Part shown: piece by piece, positions 5,596 to 11,416 of the stretch
Layout of the letters: the number at the start of each line of letters is the position of its first letter
Position numbering within the stretch: the stretch's first letter is position 1
DNA from: Clostridiales bacterium
GTDB lineage: Bacteria > Bacillota > Clostridia > Oscillospirales > QAMX01
Assembly: GCA_016285815.1 (NCBI GenBank)
Contig: JAEERN010000086.1
Span: 1-11,416, forward strand
Length of the DNA stretch: 11,416 nucleotides
Direction of reading: 5' to 3'
Made by a program: the position numbers and the translations under genes
The notes under the pieces: generated by a model
Seen by the model: the letters and a program-made list of their open reading frames with translations, nothing else
What the model was told of the DNA's origin: nothing
The model's database searches: none

Positions 5596-7320
5596 TCACG
5601 CCATGTCCTCGGCGCGGAACTGCAGGCTGTACAGCTGCTGATAGATGCCGCCGAGCGCCATGAGCTCCTGGTGGGTCCCCTTTTCGGCGACGCGCCCCTC
5701 GGAGATGACGGCGATCTCATTGGCCCGCTTGATAGTGGACAGACGGTGGGCCACGACGATGGTCGTCCGGCCGCGGCAGAGCTCGTCCAGCGCCTGCTGG
5801 ATCAGGATCTCGGTGGTGTTGTCCAGCGCCGAGGTGGCCTCGTCCAGGATCAGGATCGCGGGGTTCTTCAAAAAGACGCGGGCGATGGAGATCCGCTGCT
5901 TCTGGCCGCCGGACAGGCGGACGCCCCGCTCGCCGATCTCGGTATCATAGCCGTTCTCCAGCGTCATGACGTAGTCGTGGATGTTGGCGCGCTTCGCCGC
6001 CTCGATCATCTCCTCCTCCGTGGCGTCCAGCCGCCCGTAGAGGATGTTGTCCCGGATCGTGCCGCCGAACAGGAACACGTCCTGCTGCACGATGCCGATG
6101 TTCCGCCGCAGCGAGGTCAGCGTCAGACTGTTGACGTCCTGGCCGTCGATGAGGATCCGGCCGGTGGTCAGCTTGTAAAACTCGGGGATCAGGTGGCAGA
6201 TGGTGGTCTTGCCGCCGCCGGACGGGCCGACCAGCGCCAGGATCTGCCCCTTTTCCACCTTCAGGCTCACGTCGTCCAGCACCTCGCGGGTCTCGTCATA
6301 GCGGAACGAGACGTGGTCCAGCTCGATCTCTCCGCGGACGTTCTCCAGCTCATGGGCATCCGGCGGCTCCTGCTCGGCCTCGACGTCCATGATCTCCAGA
6401 AAGCGGCGGAAGCCCGTGGTGCCGTTCTGATACTGCTCCATAAAGCCGATCAGCGTGTTGACCGGCGAGATGAACAGGTTGACCGAGACGATGAAGGTGG
6501 AATAGTCGCCGAAGCTGATCGTGCCGCCGTACAGGAACAGGCCGCCCGCGATCAGGATGACGACGTTAAACACGTCGGTAACGAAGGAGGTCGAGGCGGT
6601 GTACTCCGCCATGGACTTGTAGGATCTCCTGCTGGCCTCGACGAACTGGCTGTTGCCCACCTCGAATTTTTCCATCTCGCGGTCCGCGTTGGTATAGGCC
6701 TTGGTGGTGCGGATGCCGGAGACGCTGGACTCGATGGCCGCGTTGATGACGGCCGTGCTCTTGCGCCGCTCGGTAAAGGCGTCCCGCATGCGCTTGCGAA
6801 GCGTCAGCGACACCGCCACCAGGATCGGGACGCAGGCGAAGATGATCAGCGTCAGCCACACGTTGATGGTCAGCAGATAGACGAAGGAGCTGACGATCAT
6901 CACGACGGAGATGAACAGGTTCTCCGGCCCGTGGTGGGCCAGCTCGCTGACCTCGAAGAGGTCGCTGGTCAGACGGGTCAGGATGCTGCCCGTCTCGTGG
7001 TCGTCGAAAAAGGAATACGGCAGCTTTTCCAGATGCGAGAACAGGTCCCGGCGCATCTGCGCCTGCATGTGGACGCCGATGACGTGGCCGTAATACTGCA
7101 CGAAATACCGCAGCAGCATGCGCAGCCCGTACAGCGCCAGCACGATCAGACCGGCGAAGACGATCTCCCGGTACATCCGGTTCGGGATCAGATCGTTCAG
7201 CATCCGCCGGGTGACGATGGGATAGACCATACCGACCACCGAGATCAGCAGAGACGCCAGCATATCCATGGCGAACATGAATTTGTGGGGCCTGTAATAC
7301 CTGATAAACCGTTTCAGCAT
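5596..7320 (-). CDS. Half-size ABC exporter (membrane domain fused to ATPase), MsbA/multidrug type
   Basis: A 574-residue ATP-driven exporter subunit of the plasma membrane, probably acting as a homodimer since no partner half is adjacent. Residues ~14-290 form the type-1 exporter membrane domain with about six helices (for example 14-36, 52-78, 132-170 as two, 243-285 as two). The ATPase begins near 330: Walker A GPSGGGKTT (365-373, K371), Q-loop IVQQDVFLFGGTIRDNI, signature LSGGQKQR (469-476), Walker B ILILDEATSALD with D493/E494, and H-loop VVAHRLST with H525. All catalytic residues are canonical. The start at 7320 (MLKRFIRYYRP) is preferred over an in-frame ATG at 7380 because it has GGGAGAA 7 bases upstream and lies 19 bases beyond the ArsR stop, whereas the longer form would overlap ArsR. 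It is co-transcribed with that repressor and probably controlled by it. The exported substrate (drug, lipid or metal conjugate) is not evident. Confidence 0.95.
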   Translation of the reverse strand: MLKRFIRYYRPHKFMFAMDMLASLLISVVGMVYPIVTRRMLNDLIPNRMYREIVFAGLIVLALYGLRMLLRYFVQYYGHVIGVHMQAQMRRDLFSHLEKLPYSFFDDHETGSILTRLTSDLFEVSELAHHGPENLFISVVMIVSSFVYLLTINVWLTLIIFACVPILVAVSLTLRKRMRDAFTERRKSTAVINAAIESSVSGIRTTKAYTNADREMEKFEVGNSQFVEASRRSYKSMAEYTASTSFVTDVFNVVILIAGGLFLYGGTISFGDYSTFIVSVNLFISPVNTLIGFMEQYQNGTTGFRRFLEIMDVEAEQEPPDAHELENVRGEIELDHVSFRYDETREVLDDVSLKVEKGQILALVGPSGGGKTTICHLIPEFYKLTTGRILIDGQDVNSLTLTSLRRNIGIVQQDVFLFGGTIRDNILYGRLDATEEEMIEAAKRANIHDYVMTLENGYDTEIGERGVRLSGGQKQRISIARVFLKNPAILILDEATSALDNTTEILIQQALDELCRGRTTIVVAHRLSTIKRANEIAVISEGRVAEKGTHQELMALGGIYQQLYSLQFRAEDMA

Positions 7321-7339
7321 CGCGCTTCTCCCATCCGTT

Positions 7340-7684
7340 TCATTTGCTTCCCTGCGGCTTCCGTTTGCAGCCGACCGCATCGGAAACGTCGCACCGGCGG
7401 CTCTTGTCCCGACAGCCGCTGGGCCTTTCTTCTCCCAAGGCGCGGAGATCCCCGGCCAGCCGGTTCAGCTTGTCCCGCTCCAGCCGATAGTGCTTGTGGT
7501 GGCCGAACTGGACGCCGGTGACGATCCCCGCCTCGCTCAGCACCCGAAGGTGCTGGGACACGGCGGGAACGGACAGCCCGAGCTTCGCCGCCAGCGCGCT
7601 GACGCAATAGGCCCGCTCGCTCAAAAGCGCCGCGATCCGCAGACGCGTCTCTTCGCCCAGCGCCTTCATCGCCGCAAGATCCAT
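7340..7684 (-). CDS. ArsR-family winged-helix transcriptional repressor
   Basis: A 114-residue protein with the ArsR/SmtB fold: MKALGEETRLRIAALLSERAYCVSALAAKLGLSVPAVSQHLRVLSEAGIVTGVQFGHHKHYRL, with the recognition helix in SVPAVSQHLRVL (38-49) and the wing around 56-67. C27 occupies the region of the metal-binding ELCVCDL motif but only one cysteine is kept there. Residues 91, 98 and 106 in the Lys/Arg-rich C-terminal tail are additional cysteines, and H62, H63 and H65 cluster in the wing. This leaves open metal or thiol sensing; the inducer is unknown. The ATG at 7684 has GGAGGAA 7 bases upstream. It is the first gene of the unit, followed after 19 bases by the ABC exporter, which it most likely represses together with itself. 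Confidence 0.93.
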   Translation of the reverse strand: MDLAAMKALGEETRLRIAALLSERAYCVSALAAKLGLSVPAVSQHLRVLSEAGIVTGVQFGHHKHYRLERDKLNRLAGDLRALGEERPSGCRDKSRRCDVSDAVGCKRKPQGSK

Positions 7685-7776
7685 CGGTCTTCCTCCGCTC
7701 CCAGCCGCTTTCGCGGCCGCGTTTTTCCTCTCCCCTCCGCCGTTTTCCCACTACGGCAGAGCAGGCTTTCCCGACT

Positions 7777-7804
7777 ATTATACCGCGTTTTTTACTTTTG
7801 TCAA
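7777..7804 (-). promoter_or_regulatory. Consensus promoter of the ArsR - ABC exporter operon
   Basis: Read on the minus strand: TTGACA (7804-7799), a 16-base spacer, TATAAT (7782-7777). Both boxes are exact consensus matches, so expression should be strong unless repressed. The surrounding sequence (7776-7820) is AT-rich. AAGTA occurs on both sides of the -35 box on the minus strand, but no clear ArsR dyad was found. The leader to the ATG at 7684 is about 85 bases. Confidence 0.9.
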
Positions 7805-7838
7805 TACTTAAATAAAAATCGTCCGCGCGGTCCGTCCG

Positions 7839-7847
7839 CCCCCCCCC
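7839..7847. repeat. Nine-base C/G homopolymer upstream of the ArsR promoter
   Basis: Nine consecutive C on the plus strand (G on the minus) lie 35 bases upstream of the -35 box of the ArsR operon and 34 bases past the terminator of the sialidase-fold gene. It is outside all genes. Such tracts can slip in replication; no function is shown. Confidence 0.6.
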
Positions 7848-7880
7848 GTTCCGTCCCCGGTCCCGGGGCGAAAAGCCGCG

Positions 7881-7919
7881 AAAAAAGGCCGCGCCGGGCG
7901 CGATCGCCCCGGCACGGCC
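7881..7919 (-). terminator. Terminator of the ECF / sialidase-fold operon
   Basis: On the minus strand, GGCCGTGCCGGG... (7919 downward) pairs with ...GCCCGGCGCGGCC (ending at 7887) with one G-U pair, forming a 12-13-bp stem, followed by six T (7886-7881). It lies 34 bases after the stop codon at 7954. In the opposite direction it is also followed by a T-rich stretch (7922-7931). Confidence 0.87.
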
Positions 7920-7953
7920 GTGTTTTTCCTTTTTCCGCGACGTCGGAAAGCTC

Positions 7954-9765
7954 CTATTCTCCCGAACGGTCCTGTCCGGCCGCCGCTCCGCCCCTGAATT
8001 CCAGCCTGCGGACGAGGGTCCCCTTGAAATCGGCGGTCTCCGCCATGGTCTGCAGGTGCAGATAGCTGATGCCCGTCGGCGCGGGGGCCTTCCGCGGCAC
8101 GTCGAACAGGAACCTGCCGTCGGCGGAGACGGACGCGCGCCTCTCGTCGAAAACGACGGCGATCTCCCGCCACGCGCCCGGCTCGACGCAGCGCGCGTCC
8201 AGCGCGAAGTCGAAGCTCGCGTACAGGCCCGCGTATTCGTCGCAGGCGTTCATCCAGTGGTCGCACAGACGGACCCGGATCCCGCTCCCCTCGACGCGCA
8301 GCTGGATCCGAAGCGTGCCGGAGGCGGCGGCGGGAAAGTTCCAGACCGCTCCCTGCCGCTCGGACACGAGCCGCTCGTCGCGGACGCGGCAGATCTGAAG
8401 CGCCTCGCCGCCGGTACAGTCCGGATCCGGGACCAGCAGCGCACCGTCCGTCCGGTTCCAGGCGCAGTGGCCGTTGAAGCCGAGGCCGACGCACGACCCG
8501 CTCAGGCTCTTGACGAACAGGTGTGTGGTGAGATGCGCCAGCCCGAGGCGGAAGTCCTCCGTCCGCTCCTTCTCATAGAGCCAGTCGACGTCGAAGATCG
8601 CCATCCGTCTGGCGACGGCGTTCTGGCCGTACGCCACGAGGATCTTCCCGTACGGAAGCTCCAGCGCCTGGAACTGGTGGACGCTCTTGTCGGCGGAGGT
8701 CTGGCTGCCCCCTTTGACTCGGAAGTCTGAGGCGCCGCGCACCTCGTCCAGCGCGATCTCGCGGAAGCCGGTCCAGTGGACGCCGTCGGACGTGACGGCC
8801 GCGTGGTTCACGTCCCGGTTCGTGAACACGTCCTCCCAGACGCCCTTTTTCGTCTCTTCGCCGACGGGCGGCCACGTACGTTCGTGGTCCTGCTCCGCCA
8901 GCGGCCGGGCGTTGTTCCAAAAGCAGACGACGCGGCCGTCGGAAAGGCGGAGAAGATACGGCGTCGTCAGCGTGCCGTGAAAGAGCGACGGCTCGCCCGG
9001 CGTCCAGCTCTCGCCTGCGTCTCCGGAATAATAGACGTAGAAAAAGTCCAGCGAGGTCCGCGCCAGCAGCATCAGCCGCCCGTCGGGAAGCTCGGCAAGG
9101 CACGGCTCGGCGCCGTTGTTCTGCCAGCGGACCCCCTTGTGCGGGAAGACCGCAGCGTGCTTCGGCGTGGACGCCAGCTCGACGATCCGCCAGTTCTCCC
9201 CGTCGTCGTCGGAGATCAGGACGCGCGGACGGTAGTCGCCTTCCCGCACGACGTAGGTCGTGACCAGAAGGCGGCGCCGGAACGTCAGCGCCACAGGCTG
9301 GAACACGTCGCCGCAGACCTCGCCGCAGATCCGGACCAGCCGCGGAGCCGTGTCGCCCGGTCCCTCGTCGGACAGCTCCGCCCAGGTCCCCTTCCGCTCG
9401 CCCGACGGCCAGGTGACGACGGTCACGTACCGCCCCGACCACGGGATCCGCGCCGCAGCGCCCATGGCGGCAAAGCCGGTCTGGACGGCGCCCGTGCTGA
9501 GGACGGGGGCCGAGCCCTCCGGTCCCTCGTGCCGCGTCCAGTCGAGGCCGCTGCGCGAGGCAAGATAGACGGACCGGCCGTCCGCCGCCCAGCAGTGGGT
9601 CTTCCCCTCCACGCCGTAATACCGCAGCTCGCCGTCCGGCATGACGCAGAGGCCGCGCCGCGAATCGTCCGGCTGGACCGCGACCACGGTGGGCTCGCGG
9701 ATCGCCTTCAGCCGGCGGGTCTCCGACTCCGTCAGATTGTGCCGGAGCTTTTCCAGATACCACAT
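7954..9765 (-). CDS. Sialidase-fold (BNR/Asp-box) protein with C-terminal beta-sandwich, predicted cytoplasmic
   Basis: A 603-residue protein. Residues ~1-400 carry sialidase-type beta-propeller marks: Asp boxes SDDDGENW (185-192) and SGDAGESW (247-254), the variant TSDGVHW (325-331), and the family-typical EPCLAELPDGRLMLLART (E220...R236), which resembles the Glu/Arg pair of the sialidase active site. Residues ~410-595 look like a concanavalin-like/LamG beta-sandwich (GTLRIQLRVEGSGIRVRLCD, then WREIAVVFDERRASVSADGRF). There is no signal peptide or lipobox, so it should stay in the cytoplasm. Its substrate could be an imported oligosaccharide, or it may be a related glycosidase rather than a true sialidase; the catalytic set was not fully verified. 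The start at 9765 has GGGAGG 7 bases upstream. It follows the ECF S component by 30 bases and is last in that operon. The superfamily is secure; the exact activity is unknown. Confidence 0.85.
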   Translation of the reverse strand: MWYLEKLRHNLTESETRRLKAIREPTVVAVQPDDSRRGLCVMPDGELRYYGVEGKTHCWAADGRSVYLASRSGLDWTRHEGPEGSAPVLSTGAVQTGFAAMGAAARIPWSGRYVTVVTWPSGERKGTWAELSDEGPGDTAPRLVRICGEVCGDVFQPVALTFRRRLLVTTYVVREGDYRPRVLISDDDGENWRIVELASTPKHAAVFPHKGVRWQNNGAEPCLAELPDGRLMLLARTSLDFFYVYYSGDAGESWTPGEPSLFHGTLTTPYLLRLSDGRVVCFWNNARPLAEQDHERTWPPVGEETKKGVWEDVFTNRDVNHAAVTSDGVHWTGFREIALDEVRGASDFRVKGGSQTSADKSVHQFQALELPYGKILVAYGQNAVARRMAIFDVDWLYEKERTEDFRLGLAHLTTHLFVKSLSGSCVGLGFNGHCAWNRTDGALLVPDPDCTGGEALQICRVRDERLVSERQGAVWNFPAAASGTLRIQLRVEGSGIRVRLCDHWMNACDEYAGLYASFDFALDARCVEPGAWREIAVVFDERRASVSADGRFLFDVPRKAPAPTGISYLHLQTMAETADFKGTLVRRLEFRGGAAAGQDRSGE

Positions 9766-9795
9766 GACAAAACCTCCCGGGCGTATGGCCGACGG

Positions 9796-10482
9796 TCAGA
9801 CGCCGTATTTCACCTTGACGCGCTTCAGCTTTTCGCCGAAGGGCCGCGCGCACAGCAGCAGGAACAGCACGTTGGACAGCGCGTAGACCGCGGTGTACGG
9901 CAGAGCGGCCAGCACCGCCGCGCCGTAGGCCTTCCAGCCGAACCCGTTGGCGTACCAGATCACGGTCCAGACGTCCATGATCATGGAATAGGCCGCGCCG
10001 GCGGCCGCGCCGAAGACCAGCAGCAGGACCCGGCTCTTCTCCAGCGGCCGCGCCAGCGCCCCCGCCGCCAGGCCGATGATCCCCCAGGCGAACATCTGAA
10101 AGGGCGTCCAGGGCCCCTGGCCGAAATAGAAATTCGAGATGGCCGCGGACAGCGACCCCACCAGAAAGCCCGCCTCGCCGCCGAGATAGACGGCGGTCAG
10201 GACCGTGAAGGCCGTCACCGGCTTGAAGACCGGAAGGAAGCGGCCCGCCACGGACAGCGCCGTCATGACGGCCACGATGACCAGACGGCGCGTCCCGGTC
10301 TTTTTCCGCTCGAAGCCCGCGAAAAACAGCAGCAGCGACAGCGCCGCCACGGCGGCGGTCACCAGAGGATAGCTCTTCTCCCCCGCGGCCACGGCCCCCG
10401 CCGCGATGCAGGCGGGGATCAGCACGAAGGGCACCACGGCCTTCAGCACCCGCCGGACCGCGGCGTTTTTGATGACGATCAT
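9796..10482 (-). CDS. ECF transporter S component (membrane substrate-binding subunit)
   Basis: A 228-residue integral membrane protein, the specificity subunit of an energy-coupling-factor importer for a micronutrient. Two N-terminal membrane helices (~12-33 and 38-57) precede the typical S-component core: RRLVIVAVMTALSVAGRFLP (65-84), TAVYLGGEAGFLVGSLSAAISNFYFGQGPWTPFQMFAWGIIG (96-137), then helices near 150-175 and 185-212. The FxxGQGPWTPFQMxxWGxxG stretch is characteristic of the ECF S-component superfamily (cobalamin/riboflavin/queuosine-type relatives), but the ligand cannot be assigned. The start at 10482 was chosen because it has GGGAGGAAAA upstream and overlaps the ATPase stop by ATGA. 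A longer open frame running upstream to 11001 is antisense-like coding noise inside the ATPase gene. It works with the ATPase upstream and an EcfT expected beyond the right edge. Confidence 0.88.
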   Translation of the reverse strand: MIVIKNAAVRRVLKAVVPFVLIPACIAAGAVAAGEKSYPLVTAAVAALSLLLFFAGFERKKTGTRRLVIVAVMTALSVAGRFLPVFKPVTAFTVLTAVYLGGEAGFLVGSLSAAISNFYFGQGPWTPFQMFAWGIIGLAAGALARPLEKSRVLLLVFGAAAGAAYSMIMDVWTVIWYANGFGWKAYGAAVLAALPYTAVYALSNVLFLLLCARPFGEKLKRVKVKYGV

Positions 10483-11416
10483 CCGCTTTTCCTCCCGTTT
10501 TTCCGGCAGAGCGCCGCCGCGTCCTCCACGGTGACCGCGCCGTCGAAAAAGCCCCGGGTCATGCGGTCGGCCGCGGTGGTGTAAAAGCTGTTGCCCGCGA
10601 AAAACGTCCGCGGCGACCCGGCCGAGGTGATCTCGCCCCGGAAGAACATGGCGCACCGGTCCGCCGCCCCGGCGGCGAACTCCACGTCGTGCGTCACCAG
10701 CACCACCGCCGTCCCGCCGTCGCGCAGGCGGCGCAAAAGCGCCGCGATCTCCGCCTTGACGCCGGCGTCCAGCCCCTTGGTGGGCTCGTCCAGCAGCAGG
10801 ACCCTCGGCCGCGAGGCCAGCACCTTGGCCAGCCCCAAAAGCTGCTGCTGGCCGCCGGACAGGTCGTAGGGGTGGCGGTCCAGCACCGGCGACAGGTCGA
10901 AGGGCAGCGCCGCCGGATCGCAGCCCGCGTCGGCCAGCTCTCCGGCCACGGTGTTGGCCAGGAACAGCGTCTGCACGTCCTGCGGCAGCATGGCGACGCA
11001 CCCGTCGTGCAGACTCCGGCCGCGGTAGGCGGCCAGCTTTTTCCCCAGCACCCGGATCTCGCCCGCATAGGGGCGCAGGATCCCCGAGGCGGCCAGCAGG
11101 GCCGTGGATTTTCCCGACCCGTTCCCGCCGAGGATCGCAAAGATCTCGCCCTTTTCCGCCGTCAGCGACGTGCCGCGCAGGACATCCCGCCCGTCCCGCT
11201 CATAGCGAAACCAGACGTCCCGGAACTCCAGCGCCGGTTCCCCCGCCGGGCGCGGCGGCTCCGGCGGCAGGGTCCGCTCGCCGTTGGAGAAGGTCTCTTC
11301 CACAAAGCGCCGCCCCTCGCGCACGTCCAGCGGACAGGGCTCTTCCGGCCGTCCCACCGCCTGCCACAGGCGGACGGCGGCGGGCATGGCCCGGCTCAGC
11401 GCGGCGCTGGGCGCGG
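10479..11416 (-). CDS. ECF-type ABC ATPase, probably the C-terminal half of a fused two-domain protein (partial)
   Basis: Open to the right edge, so the N-terminus is missing; the frame runs on beyond the ATG at 11387. Numbered from that ATG, residues ~1-50 (PAAVRLWQAVG...CPLDVREGRRFVEE, then a Pro-rich stretch) look like the linker between two ATPase domains, as in fused EcfA-type proteins, rather than a normal start. A complete ATPase domain follows: Walker A GGNGSGKST (87-95, K93), Q-loop MLPQDVQTLFLANTV, signature LSGGQ (176-180), Walker B VLLLDEPTKGLD with E201, and H233 in VTHD. The protein powers import through the ECF complex at the cytoplasmic membrane face. Its stop overlaps the S-component start by four bases (ATGA), showing translational coupling. 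That an EcfT and a first ATPase domain lie upstream is inference. Confidence 0.88.
   Translation of the reverse strand, partial: APSAALSRAMPAAVRLWQAVGRPEEPCPLDVREGRRFVEETFSNGERTLPPEPPRPAGEPALEFRDVWFRYERDGRDVLRGTSLTAEKGEIFAILGGNGSGKSTALLAASGILRPYAGEIRVLGKKLAAYRGRSLHDGCVAMLPQDVQTLFLANTVAGELADAGCDPAALPFDLSPVLDRHPYDLSGGQQQLLGLAKVLASRPRVLLLDEPTKGLDAGVKAEIAALLRRLRDGGTAVVLVTHDVEFAAGAADRCAMFFRGEITSAGSPRTFFAGNSFYTTAADRMTRGFFDGAVTVEDAAALCRKNGRKSG

Noticed and set aside
7321..7380. A 20-residue longer start for the ABC exporter at 7380
   Set aside because: It would overlap the ArsR coding end and add a polar segment atypical for the family. 7320 has a good ribosome binding site.
4270..7521. A 1083-codon open frame on the plus strand opposite the 412-residue gene, the ABC exporter and ArsR
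   Set aside because: It is antisense to three genes with strong motifs or ribosome binding sites, and its translation is low-complexity (rich in R, D, H, V, Q) with no domain. Long antisense frames are expected in GC-rich DNA.
7314..7751. Alternative minus-strand 145-codon frame over ArsR
   Set aside because: It is Arg/Gly-rich and out of frame with the clear ArsR winged-helix protein at 7340-7684.
8776..10584. A 602-codon plus-strand open frame opposite the sialidase-fold and S-component genes
   Set aside because: It crosses a clear gene boundary on the other strand, is Arg/Gln/Asp-rich without domains, and is a GC-rich shadow.
9796..11001. A longer 401-residue version of the S component starting at 11001
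   Set aside because: The extra N-terminus overlaps the ATPase gene out of frame and is Arg/Gly-rich noise. The start at 10482 has a ribosome binding site and an ATGA overlap.
10479..11387. Treating the ECF ATPase as a complete 302-residue protein starting at 11387
   Set aside because: The frame continues open to the window edge, no ribosome binding site was seen before this ATG, and the first ~50 residues look like an inter-domain linker.
1..11416. CRISPR arrays, tRNA/rRNA genes, insertion sequences or phage genes
   Set aside because: No spaced repeat series, cloverleaf with CCA-type ends, terminal inverted repeats with a transposase, or phage protein motifs were seen on either strand.

Overview
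The window is GC-rich DNA (about 65-70% G+C in most genes by eye) with consensus sigma-A type promoters, strong GGAGG-type ribosome binding sites, an alpha2-type glycyl-tRNA synthetase and an ECF vitamin-type transporter. Together these suggest a high-GC member of the Clostridia (Firmicutes), probably a gut Oscillospirales or Christensenellales relative. The taxonomic call is inference; no rRNA or marker alignment was possible.

Left part, plus strand (1-3190). The 3' end of glycyl-tRNA synthetase ends at a perfect 13-bp-stem terminator. A new promoter then drives a two-gene unit whose reading frames overlap by ATGA: an XRE/cupin regulator and an acyl-CoA/acetyl-CoA synthetase-like AMP-forming ligase. 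The unit ends at a perfect 20-bp inverted repeat that serves both strands, because the next gene converges on it.

Middle part, minus strand (3210-7804). From right to left: a consensus promoter, an ArsR-type repressor, and 19 bases further a complete half-size ABC exporter (a self-contained regulated efflux unit). Next comes an unrecognised 412-residue protein with clearly lower G+C than its neighbours. Then a consensus promoter flanked by a 9-bp palindrome drives a 302-residue protein with the fold of 2-oxoacid dehydrogenase E2 acyltransferases, in which both catalytic positions of the HxxxDG motif are replaced.

Right part, minus strand (7881-11416). An operon enters from beyond the right edge. 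It holds the C-terminal half of what looks like a fused two-domain ECF ATPase, an ECF substrate-binding (S) component overlapping it by ATGA, and a 603-residue sialidase-fold (BNR/Asp-box propeller plus C-terminal beta-sandwich) protein with no signal peptide. A strong hairpin terminator closes it. The transporter substrate is not evident.

No rRNA, tRNA, CRISPR array, insertion sequence or phage gene was seen. No intergenic stretch exceeds 300 bases. I found no convincing evidence of a wholly new multi-gene system. The most unusual items are the degenerate-active-site E2-like protein, the low-GC orphan, and the cytoplasmic sialidase-like protein in an ECF operon.
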